A program made the position numbers and the translations under genes. Shown here piece after piece: positions 1 to 7,125 of a DNA stretch of 15,563 nt (its first letter is position 1; every line of letters starts with the position of its first letter). The notes under the pieces were generated by a model. That model did no database searches. It was not told where the DNA came from and was given only the letters and a program-made list of their open reading frames with translations. This DNA comes from Bifidobacterium breve (GTDB taxonomy: Bacteria > Actinomycetota > Acidimicrobiia > Acidimicrobiales > Ilumatobacteraceae). The stretch lies in NCBI GenBank assembly GCA_943325425.2, contig CALPPJ020000006.1, forward strand, positions 1-15,563, given 5' to 3'.

Positions 1-998
1 CGTTGCTATCTGGTTTCAACGTAGATCCGCAGGAACTACTTGCTCAACGAGTGCGTCACACCACATGGCAGTCAGGTCCATTCCAAAGTGTTGGTGGTTC
101 GTGTCATCTGATGTTGACAAGTGACGAACAGTGGGTCGCGATCAACTTGGCACGCCCAGAAGATCATGAACTCTTAGGCATCTTCTTTCCGACGATTTCA
201 CGGCGAGAAAACCAAATTGACATTTCACAAGTACGTCACGAAGTTCGACGATGTACTGCAAGTGTGCTGATTGATTACGCAATTGAAGTTGGATTGCCAA
301 TTTCACGGCTTGGTGAAGTGACCAACAAATACTCAGTGTGTGAGTTGCCCGTAGCTATTCAACAGTTTGAAAAACAGCTGGATCTAACTCTAAGTTCGCA
401 ACTTAGAGTTGTTGATCTGTCGTCGCTATGGGCTGGTCCGCTGTGTTCGCAACTTCTCCAAAGATGTGGACATCTAGTCACGAAAGTTGAATCGCTTCAT
501 CGACCCGATGGAGCGCGCTTCGGGAATCCGAAATTCTTTGCTGAACTCGCCGCCGGCAAGAACCATGTGGAAATTGATTTCAGTTCAAATGACGGCATCA
601 ACCAGTTGCATGAAATGATTCGCAATGCCGATGTGGTCATTGAAGGCTCCCGACCTCGAGCGCTCCAACACCTCGGAATTGATGCCGAACAAATCGTCCG
701 CGACGCACAACCGCAGGTGTGGTTGTCGATCACGGGTTACGGCCGTTCGGGCGAGGCTGGGCAACGAGTCGGTTTTGGCGACGACTGTGCAGTGGCGGGC
801 GGACTGGTGAATCATTCGCCGGCAGGGCCCCAATTTGTGGGGGATGCCGTCGCGGATCCGATCACGGGGTTGGTGGCAGCGACAGCAATTTTGCGGGCAG
901 TTAACGAACAAAAGTCCTGCTTAATAGGGGTAAGTCTGGCTAAAACGGCAAGTTGGCTAAATAGTGTCCGCGGAAATCGGGAAAGCCAGCAAGACTAA
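1..998 (+). CDS. CoA-transferase family III (CaiB/BaiF), 5' end outside window
   Basis: Transfers CoA between acyl-CoA and a carboxylate in the cytosol; the substrate cannot be told from sequence. The frame is open to the left edge, so the true start lies upstream; the first full codon is at 3. In the visible 331 residues, residues about 135-320 form a typical family III N-terminal core: the VVDLSSLWAGPL segment, a V-x-K-V-E-x-x-x-x-P-D-G stretch, an A-G-K-N segment, a D-V-V-I-E segment, and ADPITG near residue 285 carrying the aspartate expected to hold the acyl group. Residues 1-130 resemble the C-terminal domain of another copy of the same family, so this is probably the second half of a double-length fused transferase. 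It ends soon after the catalytic region. The next gene starts 5 nt after the stop, so the two are probably co-transcribed. Confidence 0.8.
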   Translation, partial: LLSGFNVDPQELLAQRVRHTTWQSGPFQSVGGSCHLMLTSDEQWVAINLARPEDHELLGIFFPTISRRENQIDISQVRHEVRRCTASVLIDYAIEVGLPISRLGEVTNKYSVCELPVAIQQFEKQLDLTLSSQLRVVDLSSLWAGPLCSQLLQRCGHLVTKVESLHRPDGARFGNPKFFAELAAGKNHVEIDFSSNDGINQLHEMIRNADVVIEGSRPRALQHLGIDAEQIVRDAQPQVWLSITGYGRSGEAGQRVGFGDDCAVAGGLVNHSPAGPQFVGDAVADPITGLVAATAILRAVNEQKSCLIGVSLAKTASWLNSVRGNRESQQD

Positions 999-1003
999 AA
1001 GGC

Positions 1004-2518
1004 ATGAAGCCGTATTACTGCGTTCGCCTTGAGGGTTCTGCGTGGTCGTCGGCTCAACAGTCGAAACTTCGCGAATTAGTCGAGAGTTGGCTGGAGGTCG
1101 AACATCCATTTGATGATCGTGGTCCGGGCGTATCAATCCGACTTGATGCCGAGAACGCCGAACAATGGTGGCGCTACACAATTGATGAATCTCTCAACGG
1201 TGGCGCAATCGTGTCAACGACGATCACGATTTTGAATCTGGAAAAGAAGTCCACGTTTGAAGTGCGTACCTCAGTGATTCCTGGTGGTTCACGTGTCACC
1301 CCTTTGTCGATCAATGTTTCGCTCAAGACCAAGCGGGCGTTGCTTGCTCGCGTAGTTGAAACTTTGACTCTGTACGACGCTGGTATGAAGATCGGCACCA
1401 AGGTGGCTTTGATTACCGAACCTTCTGGTGCAGAGGCGATCGCAGCATTTTTTGAAGCGCCCAGTCGTGCGCTGCCAATTGTGATTGAGACCATGCCGTC
1501 ATTTGAAACATCGGTCTTTGAAGTAAGCAAATTGGCCCCTGAGTTGGCTGGACTCGCCCATGTTGTGCAAATAGTTGGCGCGGCATCACGGCTGGCCTTT
1601 AATGAATTTCATGGCCGTGATGTTTTGCAACAGCAAGGCCTCGTGATTCTGTGGCCCGATCACACCAACAATTCAATTGCGGGTAGCGGGATGTTTGCGG
1701 GAGCGGGCGAAAAGGATCGTAATCGCGTTCGTCAGACCATTACCGAGATTGCTGCGGATTCATTGGCTATTTTGCGAGCACCACGTTTTCGTCGACGATC
1801 TGTTGAACAAGAAGTTGAAACACGTGTTGTTGAAGCAGAGAAGATTGAACTCGATGCATCGGGTGACCCCGAGACTGTTTCATGGAGCGAATATCGAAGT
1901 GCGCTTGATGGCTGGCAAGAGTCAGTTGAGAAAGTTGACGAACTTGAACAAGCAATGGCCGAGGCCGATCGGATCATCGCTGAAAAGCAACAGCTCCTGG
2001 AAAAGGGCGACCAAGTTGTTGACCAGTTGGTGTTGCAAAATACCGAACTTGCTATCCGGCTTGGGCGTAGCCCAACGGGCCTCGTTGCGACATCGGCAAT
2101 TGATGCAGTGCGCCAGGCCAAATCAATGTGTGAAAACTTGGTGTTCCATGAACAGGCACTTCGATCAGCCGAGCAAATTCAAGGAATTGATGCCAACCGA
2201 CTTCTACAAGACCTCGTGCGTTTGAATATCGTTGCGGGCGATTGGCAAACCGGCCGTATCACCAACTCGTCACTCACGATTTCATGTCGAAGTTTTGGCC
2301 TGAACTACGCAGCTGGAATTGGCGAAGTCGCTGAAAACAAATATGGCGAGGATTATTCGTTTACATGGCGTGGTCGAACCGAATATGCGGTCGCCCATAT
2401 TCGTAACGGTCGCGGGGTGCACCTGTACCGTGTTCACGTCTTTTTTGATGACGATTCACACCAGGTCGTCGTGGCCTACATCGGTCGCCACCTGCGGGGC
2501 AAGCGCGACCACAGCTAA
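1004..2518 (+). CDS. Modular coiled-coil protein of unknown function
   Basis: No function is assigned. The 504 residues show three parts. Residues 1-260 form an alpha/beta region with a segment (about 182-220) running from LAGLAHVV to GLVILWPD. Residues 305-352 are charged and heptad-like, probably a coiled coil. The C-terminal 70 residues or so are beta-rich and end in VVVAYIGRHL. From memory, actinobacterial proteins of unknown function share this layout, with a 'glahVv ... GaVRxYxP' segment, a coiled coil and a terminal 'RIhFxxD ... VgYIGxHL' domain; this recall was not checked. The ATG at 1004 is 5 nt after the preceding stop and AAAAGG lies just before it. There is no signal peptide or membrane segment. 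ARPP-1 follows 59 nt later on the same strand. The terminal domain could be a nuclease or RelE-like fold, but that is only a guess. Confidence 0.85.
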   Translation: MKPYYCVRLEGSAWSSAQQSKLRELVESWLEVEHPFDDRGPGVSIRLDAENAEQWWRYTIDESLNGGAIVSTTITILNLEKKSTFEVRTSVIPGGSRVTPLSINVSLKTKRALLARVVETLTLYDAGMKIGTKVALITEPSGAEAIAAFFEAPSRALPIVIETMPSFETSVFEVSKLAPELAGLAHVVQIVGAASRLAFNEFHGRDVLQQQGLVILWPDHTNNSIAGSGMFAGAGEKDRNRVRQTITEIAADSLAILRAPRFRRRSVEQEVETRVVEAEKIELDASGDPETVSWSEYRSALDGWQESVEKVDELEQAMAEADRIIAEKQQLLEKGDQVVDQLVLQNTELAIRLGRSPTGLVATSAIDAVRQAKSMCENLVFHEQALRSAEQIQGIDANRLLQDLVRLNIVAGDWQTGRITNSSLTISCRSFGLNYAAGIGEVAENKYGEDYSFTWRGRTEYAVAHIRNGRGVHLYRVHVFFDDDSHQVVVAYIGRHLRGKRDHS

Positions 2519-2577
2519 GTTTTGGCTCGATTTCAAGGTCTTCGCACATTTCAGTCAATGTCACTCGTTTGTTTTGC

Positions 2578-3468
2578 ATGAGCACATCAACTTTGACTAA
2601 CACGTCCATCGGACGACCTATCACCAAGTTCGGTTTTTCGATCTACCCCGTATACAAATGGGGCAGTGGTGATAATGACCTGAAGGTGATTCGACCAAAT
2701 GAATTGGTGAAGATCCGTGAAATGGAATCTCCTACAGTTCCGACTTTGGTCGTTGAAAACAACAATGGAATGCCAGTGGTTCTCTTTGCTGGTGAAACGC
2801 TTGAAGGCGGCCGCCAGCAACGGGTTCTCAATCAGACAGTTGTTTTGCCACCCATGACCGTGACCGAAATTCCGGTGTCGTGTGTTGAACAAGGCCGTTG
2901 GCACGGTGCCCAAGAATTTGGTGGTGTCGGACGTATGTCGCCAAGCAATGTGCGTCGCTCGGCATCTCGAGGAATGCAACACGAAGTCTGGAACGAAGTG
3001 GAGCAACTTTTGCAGTCGCGTGCTATTCGATCAAACACGATGGCTCTCGGCGACTTCTTTGGTGACGTTGATGTTGAAGCTGACGCCAAGCGTCGTGAGA
3101 AGATCGCCAAGGTTGCGAGTTGGGGACCACTTGCTGGCCAAACTGGCATCGTCGTCACCCGCGGCAGTCAGATTCAGTCAGTTGACCTGTTTGGTTCGCA
3201 ACAGTTCTTAGATGCAATGTGGCCCAAGATGATTGAGTCTGCATTGAGTACCGATGTTGCTCCAACATCAGTTCAAAGCCGTGGTGATTCAGGTGATCGA
3301 GTTCTGAAGTTCTTGAGTCGCCTCAGCAAGACCATTGATGAAACCCCACGAACATCTTCCACTGGTCTGGGAGAACATCTGCGTATCGAAAATGCCACAT
3401 TGACTGGTCAGGCCTTGCTGCTTGATGGTTCTTTGGTTCATGCGTCAGCGTTCCCCAGTGCAATCTGA
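2578..3468 (+). CDS. ARPP-1 family protein (ADP-ribose-system associated)
   Basis: The 296 residues match the ARPP-1 family, whose name refers to association with ADP-ribosylglycohydrolase (ARG) and rhodanese/phosphatase-superfamily genes. No enzymatic activity is established that I know of. Hallmarks seen are VVLFAGETLEGGRQQRVLN at residues 67-85, followed by TVVLPPMTVTEIPV and SCVEQGRW at 101-108, with an invariant-looking Cys, Glu, Arg and Trp. The C-terminal part (about 195-290) is mixed and completes the usual family length. I chose the ATG at 2578 over a TTG at 2569 because the domain begins only at about residue 18. No clear ribosome binding site is visible. The following gene begins 13 nt after the stop, so they are likely co-transcribed. 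An ARG-phosphatase fusion lies in the same locus (7109-8608), which fits the family name exactly. Confidence 0.82.
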   Translation: MSTSTLTNTSIGRPITKFGFSIYPVYKWGSGDNDLKVIRPNELVKIREMESPTVPTLVVENNNGMPVVLFAGETLEGGRQQRVLNQTVVLPPMTVTEIPVSCVEQGRWHGAQEFGGVGRMSPSNVRRSASRGMQHEVWNEVEQLLQSRAIRSNTMALGDFFGDVDVEADAKRREKIAKVASWGPLAGQTGIVVTRGSQIQSVDLFGSQQFLDAMWPKMIESALSTDVAPTSVQSRGDSGDRVLKFLSRLSKTIDETPRTSSTGLGEHLRIENATLTGQALLLDGSLVHASAFPSAI

Positions 3469-3481
3469 CCTACCAACGGTC

Positions 3482-4258
3482 ATGAACACACTCATTGACG
3501 TCACTGTTTCGTATCGACCGATTTCGGATACTGCCTTGTTGATTTGTGATGAATCACAAATCAACAAGGCATGTGGCCCGGCAGACATTGAAACCATTCA
3601 GCCCGACTTTGATAGTCGGATTGAACTACGTGTGATTGATGCAGACGAGCAAACACGCGACGACAATCGCATTGTGGTCGGATTGCAAATCATTGGCGCC
3701 AAGTCTCGACGAGATTCGGGTCTTTTTGAATCTCAAGAACCTGGGCAGTTATTCCAATTGATGTCTCAGACAATCGACTCAGTGGAGGCATATGTGCAGC
3801 CGCATGAAACATGGGTTCAGCGATACGAGATTCCAATCACCGATTTGGTCATCCAGATTCCTTCGCAAAGATCTATCTCAGCGTCACTCGCTGATGTCAA
3901 AGCGGTTTCTGCTGCGCTAGATAACTTTGGAGTAGCCCATCAGTCAATGATGTTGAGGTCAGTGAATTTTTCCTGCGAGCCTAAGAAGCTATTGAGCAGT
4001 GAATTCCGAACATTGTGGTCAAACCTCGCACAAGAGGTCGATCAAGCACAGGGGCTTCAGCCGACAACGGCCGTGGTACGAACTTTGAACGCGTTGAACC
4101 TGCATCGGGTTCTGCCCTCATCGATCAATGAGGCAACTCAAAGGTCGCTGATGCATATTTTGCAAGGGAGTCGCTGGAAAGGAATCGCGGAAACCCTTCG
4201 TGAGGCCACCAGCGCAATGAATCAGGTTGAACCGGCAGCGTCCGATCAATTCACCTGA
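3482..4258 (+). CDS. Protein A: unrecognised, paralogue of the 6364-7125 product
   Basis: I do not recognise this 258-residue protein. It shares four co-linear blocks with the product of 6364-7125: SYRPISDT near residue 10 (RYRPLSDT in the other), IVVGLQ at 64-69 (VLVGLE, the same residue numbers), WVQRYEIP near 111 (ELKRRVDV near 115), and a C-terminal helix with RW..I at 231-234 (TW..AI near 225-230). The N-terminal third looks beta-rich and the C-terminal third helical. An upstream in-frame ATG at 3422 would overlap the ARPP-1 gene by 47 nt. I prefer 3482 because it leaves about ten residues before the YRP motif, exactly as in the paralogue. Its position 13 nt after ARPP-1 suggests a shared transcript and role. 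There is no signal peptide, no membrane segment and no familiar catalytic motif. Confidence 0.8.
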   Translation: MNTLIDVTVSYRPISDTALLICDESQINKACGPADIETIQPDFDSRIELRVIDADEQTRDDNRIVVGLQIIGAKSRRDSGLFESQEPGQLFQLMSQTIDSVEAYVQPHETWVQRYEIPITDLVIQIPSQRSISASLADVKAVSAALDNFGVAHQSMMLRSVNFSCEPKKLLSSEFRTLWSNLAQEVDQAQGLQPTTAVVRTLNALNLHRVLPSSINEATQRSLMHILQGSRWKGIAETLREATSAMNQVEPAASDQFT

Positions 4259-4280
4259 CCGCGGGTTTCACTAACGGTGT

Positions 4281-4296
4281 ACCGAAGCGGTTTTTT
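4281..4296 (+). terminator. Weak hairpin plus T-run after protein A
   Basis: ACCG-AAG-CGGT forms a 4-bp stem immediately followed by a run of six T. An alternative overlapping stem is CGGT-GT-ACCG at 4275-4284. The stem is short, so read-through into the WYL gene is likely; it may only partly separate the ARPP-1/protein A unit from the regulator. Confidence 0.35.
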
Positions 4297-4325
4297 GCCA
4301 TTCGAAAATAAGCCACAATTGGGGG

Positions 4326-6299
4326 ATGGCCGTGAAAGCAAAAAACAACAAAAATGCTGCTCGGCGAGTTGACCCCTTGGAACGAGTGTTGAATTTGTTT
4401 ACGTTGTTGCATCGCTCAACGCATCCGTTATCGCGTGAGCAAATCGTGGCTGAAATGGCTAAAGGAATGACGCCGTATCCCGAAGCAGATGATGCCCAAC
4501 GGCAACTTTTTGGAAGCGACAAAAACACGATCGTGCGTGATCTCGGGATTCAAGTACGACAAACCGTCGCGCAAGGTGACGAAGCTGGTCAGACGAAATA
4601 CTGGATTAGCGAAGAGGACATGTGTGTCCCCGAGCTTGACCTCACGAATGACGAGCTCTCAGTTTTGAGTCTGGCCTTGGCATCAATTCATCATTCGGTT
4701 CCCGAGGCCAGTGAGGCCATGATGAAACTTGAAGGGATGAATCCGCAGCGCTCAGCGGTGGACTTCAATGTGCAGGTACCGCTCATCGTGGTGCGACTGA
4801 CTGAGATGATCCAACGGCGCCAGATCGCCCATCTCGTCATCAATGGGACACCAGTTGTGGTTGATCCTTCGCGCTTACTGTTCGATAAAGGAACCTGGTA
4901 CCTCATCGCCGTAGTTGCTGGTGAGAAGAAATTGCGAGCAATTAAGTGCTCGCACATCGGTCCAGACTTTTCCATTGTTGATGGTGAAGCGAGCTCAACG
5001 AAGAAGAATCTGAGTAATCGAGAATTGCGCAAACTAGTACACAACGTTGAGGATGATGATGTTGAAGCGCAGGTGCTTGTTGATGGACATGTCGCCGGCA
5101 TCTCATGGTGGGATAGCCGGGTTCGTGAAACCGAGGCCTTACCCGATGGCAAATTGCGAATCACGGTCCAGGTTGATGACCCGGCGCGTTTACGAGGATG
5201 GGTTTTAGGATTCGGCACCCACGCAGTTATCGAATCGCCCGAGAGGTTACGCGAAGATTTTGTGCTGTGGTTAGAGAAACTTGAACAGTTGCCTGACTTC
5301 ATTCCGAATGCACCAGAGATGCCAACTGCACCAACGAATCGGCCAGGGCCTCGTCCGTTGGGTGAACGACTGCAACGGCTCTTATCAATTTTGCCGTGGC
5401 TGCGACTGCGCGGGTCGATCACTGTTGAAGAGTTGGCGCGCATGCTCGGAATCTCAGTGACGCACCTCATCAAAGATCTTGAGTATGCGTCAATGTGTGG
5501 TGTACCTCCGTATACCCACGATGCCCTCTTTGATTTCTCGGTCGTTGATGGAGAAGTTCTCTTCCACGGCGATGTGCCAATGTTTGGTCCATTGCGGCGC
5601 ACCAAAGCTTTGATGACGCGTGCAGTCAAATTGACGCCGCGACAAGCAACCGCTGTTGGCGTTGCGTTGGCAAGTCACGATGCCGTTGCAGGAGACCTCT
5701 CCATGCGAAATGATGCAGTCACGTCGTTACGTCAGAAGATTGAAGCAGCGGTTGGCGACTTGCCAATACAAGTGCGGCTAGAAGATGCTCCGCTACTACA
5801 AGAAGTGAGTCAAGCGATTCGGCTGGCTCGACAGATTCAGGTCACATATGTAAATGGCGAAGAAGAAGTCACCAAACGAGTGTTGAACCCGTTACTGATT
5901 TTTGTTGACCGCGGCGAATCGTATTTGATAGCTGATGATGTTTTATCGGGCGTCAATGAAAAGATCTTTCGTGTTGACCGACTCATTGAATGCCTAACAA
6001 CAGAGAACACATTTGAGCCTCGGACGGTTGAATTTACAGAGTGGAAATTTCGGGGGACAGTTGAACCAGCGGTTCTATATGTTGCGCCAGGCAACGATTG
6101 GTTGCTAGATCGCATTGCGATCAAGGCCCATATGATCAATGAAGATGGTTCGATGTTTCTGTGGGTTGACGTCGCGAGCCTGCCCTGGTTAGCGCGGTTG
6201 TTGTTGCGCTGTGGCCCAACCTCATGTGTGGTGAGTCCGGCGAATTTACAGAATGTTGTGGCTGAGCGAGCTCGGGAAATTCGACGTCAGTACGCGTGA
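4326..6299 (+). CDS. Fused PafB-PafC type double WYL-domain regulator
   Basis: A cytosolic DNA-binding regulator of 657 residues made of two concatenated HTH-WYL-WCX units. Unit 1 has a winged HTH at about 15-95 (LERVLNLFTLL, then SREQIVAEM and a YP...F..DK..I.RDLGI segment), a WYL domain at about 165-215 with W191-Y192-L193, and a WCX region to about 320. Unit 2 has a PafC-like HTH at about 343-415 (LGERLQRLLSILPWL, ELARMLGIS, IKDLEYASMCGVPPYT), a second WYL at about 495-555 where the triad reads S532-Y533-L534, and a final WCX. PafB and PafC normally form a heterodimeric activator of the mycobacterial DNA-damage response, and natural fusions are known. The usual Pup-proteasome neighbours are absent here. 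The start lies directly behind a GGGGG run with CACAAT at 4314-4319, so the mRNA may be leaderless. Confidence 0.88.
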   Translation: MAVKAKNNKNAARRVDPLERVLNLFTLLHRSTHPLSREQIVAEMAKGMTPYPEADDAQRQLFGSDKNTIVRDLGIQVRQTVAQGDEAGQTKYWISEEDMCVPELDLTNDELSVLSLALASIHHSVPEASEAMMKLEGMNPQRSAVDFNVQVPLIVVRLTEMIQRRQIAHLVINGTPVVVDPSRLLFDKGTWYLIAVVAGEKKLRAIKCSHIGPDFSIVDGEASSTKKNLSNRELRKLVHNVEDDDVEAQVLVDGHVAGISWWDSRVRETEALPDGKLRITVQVDDPARLRGWVLGFGTHAVIESPERLREDFVLWLEKLEQLPDFIPNAPEMPTAPTNRPGPRPLGERLQRLLSILPWLRLRGSITVEELARMLGISVTHLIKDLEYASMCGVPPYTHDALFDFSVVDGEVLFHGDVPMFGPLRRTKALMTRAVKLTPRQATAVGVALASHDAVAGDLSMRNDAVTSLRQKIEAAVGDLPIQVRLEDAPLLQEVSQAIRLARQIQVTYVNGEEEVTKRVLNPLLIFVDRGESYLIADDVLSGVNEKIFRVDRLIECLTTENTFEPRTVEFTEWKFRGTVEPAVLYVAPGNDWLLDRIAIKAHMINEDGSMFLWVDVASLPWLARLLLRCGPTSCVVSPANLQNVVAERAREIRRQYA

Positions 6300-6302
6300 T
6301 TG

Positions 6303-6354
6303 TTGGCATGTGGCAGGTGACAAGTACGAAAATGTTGCCTGACCCCCATGCCAA
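6303..6354. repeat. Inverted repeat TTGGCATG...CATGCCAA before protein B
   Basis: Perfect 8-bp arms lie at 6303-6310 and 6347-6354, with an inner CAGG/CCTG pair (6314-6317 and 6339-6342). The right arm overlaps the ribosome binding site AAGGTGG at 6353-6359 of the protein B gene. It could be an operator, an mRNA hairpin hiding the ribosome binding site, or chance. Confidence 0.4.
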
Positions 6355-6363
6355 GGTGGCAAC

Positions 6364-7125
6364 ATGGAGTTTGTGAAGGCCCTTCTAACGTTACGGTATC
6401 GACCTTTGTCGGACACTGTGATCGCGTCTGTTGACGCGTTGGAAGCAGAGAATTCAGAAACCTCGTCGGTGCCCGATATCAATGCTGGAGTTGTGCGCGA
6501 ACGGTTAGACGCCGACACAACGGCCGAATGGATTCCTTTTCGGGATTCACAAGTTCTCGTTGGGCTTGAGCAAATGCATGCGTCAGTTCGTTCTTACGTC
6601 GATGGCATGCCGCCGGTTGTCGCACAGTTCGTGACCGATCTGATTGAACTGGCTCGAGACAGCGAAGATGTTTCTGATTCAACAAGTTCACTTCTCAAAA
6701 CACACGAGTTAAAACGGCGTGTCGACGTATCAATGTTGTTGAGGCCAGTGCAATTGCAACCCAAGCGACGTGCATCTCGTGCGACCTCTAAGGGTGTTGA
6801 AGCGGCGCTTCACCAAGTCATTGAAAACTATGAGAATTTGCCGCGACCGAGCATTGATGAGAAATCGGTCGCCAGTGCGTTACGTGATTTGGCGATGTCG
6901 ATCAGCGATGGTGAAGGACTCACGAGTGAACGAACAGTTGATGCAACGTTCAACACAATTTCAAAGTCTGGAATGCGCAGCCAGCGCAAGAAGACTGAAC
7001 TCCTTGCGCTGGTCAACGACCTTCGTGATCAGCGCACCTGGCAAAGTGCCATTGATAAAGCGCTAACCACGCCCGAATTGGTGAGTAACGCCGAGTCAGA
7101 CGCCGAACTTAACGGCGCCGATTGA
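6364..7125 (+). CDS. Protein B: unrecognised, paralogue of the 3482-4258 product
   Basis: An unrecognised 253-residue protein with no signal peptide or membrane segment. Its N-terminus carries RYRPLSDT at 11-18 and VLVGLE at 64-69, in the same positions as matching blocks in protein A. A middle ELKRRVDVSMLLRPVQLQP stretch matches A's WVQRYEIP...VIQIP, and a C-terminal helix RDQRTWQSAIDKAL matches A's GSRWKGIAETL. Overall identity is low, so homology rests on the order and spacing of the blocks. The ATG at 6364 has a good ribosome binding site, AAGGTGG at 6353-6359. The regulator gene ends 64 nt upstream on the same strand. The last 17 nt overlap the 3' end of the convergent ADP-ribosylglycohydrolase-phosphatase gene. 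Its place between a WYL regulator and an ADP-ribose hydrolase suggests a role in the same process (inference). Confidence 0.78.
   Translation: MEFVKALLTLRYRPLSDTVIASVDALEAENSETSSVPDINAGVVRERLDADTTAEWIPFRDSQVLVGLEQMHASVRSYVDGMPPVVAQFVTDLIELARDSEDVSDSTSSLLKTHELKRRVDVSMLLRPVQLQPKRRASRATSKGVEAALHQVIENYENLPRPSIDEKSVASALRDLAMSISDGEGLTSERTVDATFNTISKSGMRSQRKKTELLALVNDLRDQRTWQSAIDKALTTPELVSNAESDAELNGAD

Noticed and set aside
2361..2627. Minus-strand open frame whose last part (2519-2627) reads like a plausible small protein
   Set aside because: It overlaps the well-supported ends of two plus-strand genes, and most of its length is antisense to the 1004-2518 gene.
3422..3481. Longer N-terminus for protein A, starting at ATG 3422
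   Set aside because: It would overlap the ARPP-1 gene by 47 nt, and the paralogue has no matching extension before its YRP motif.
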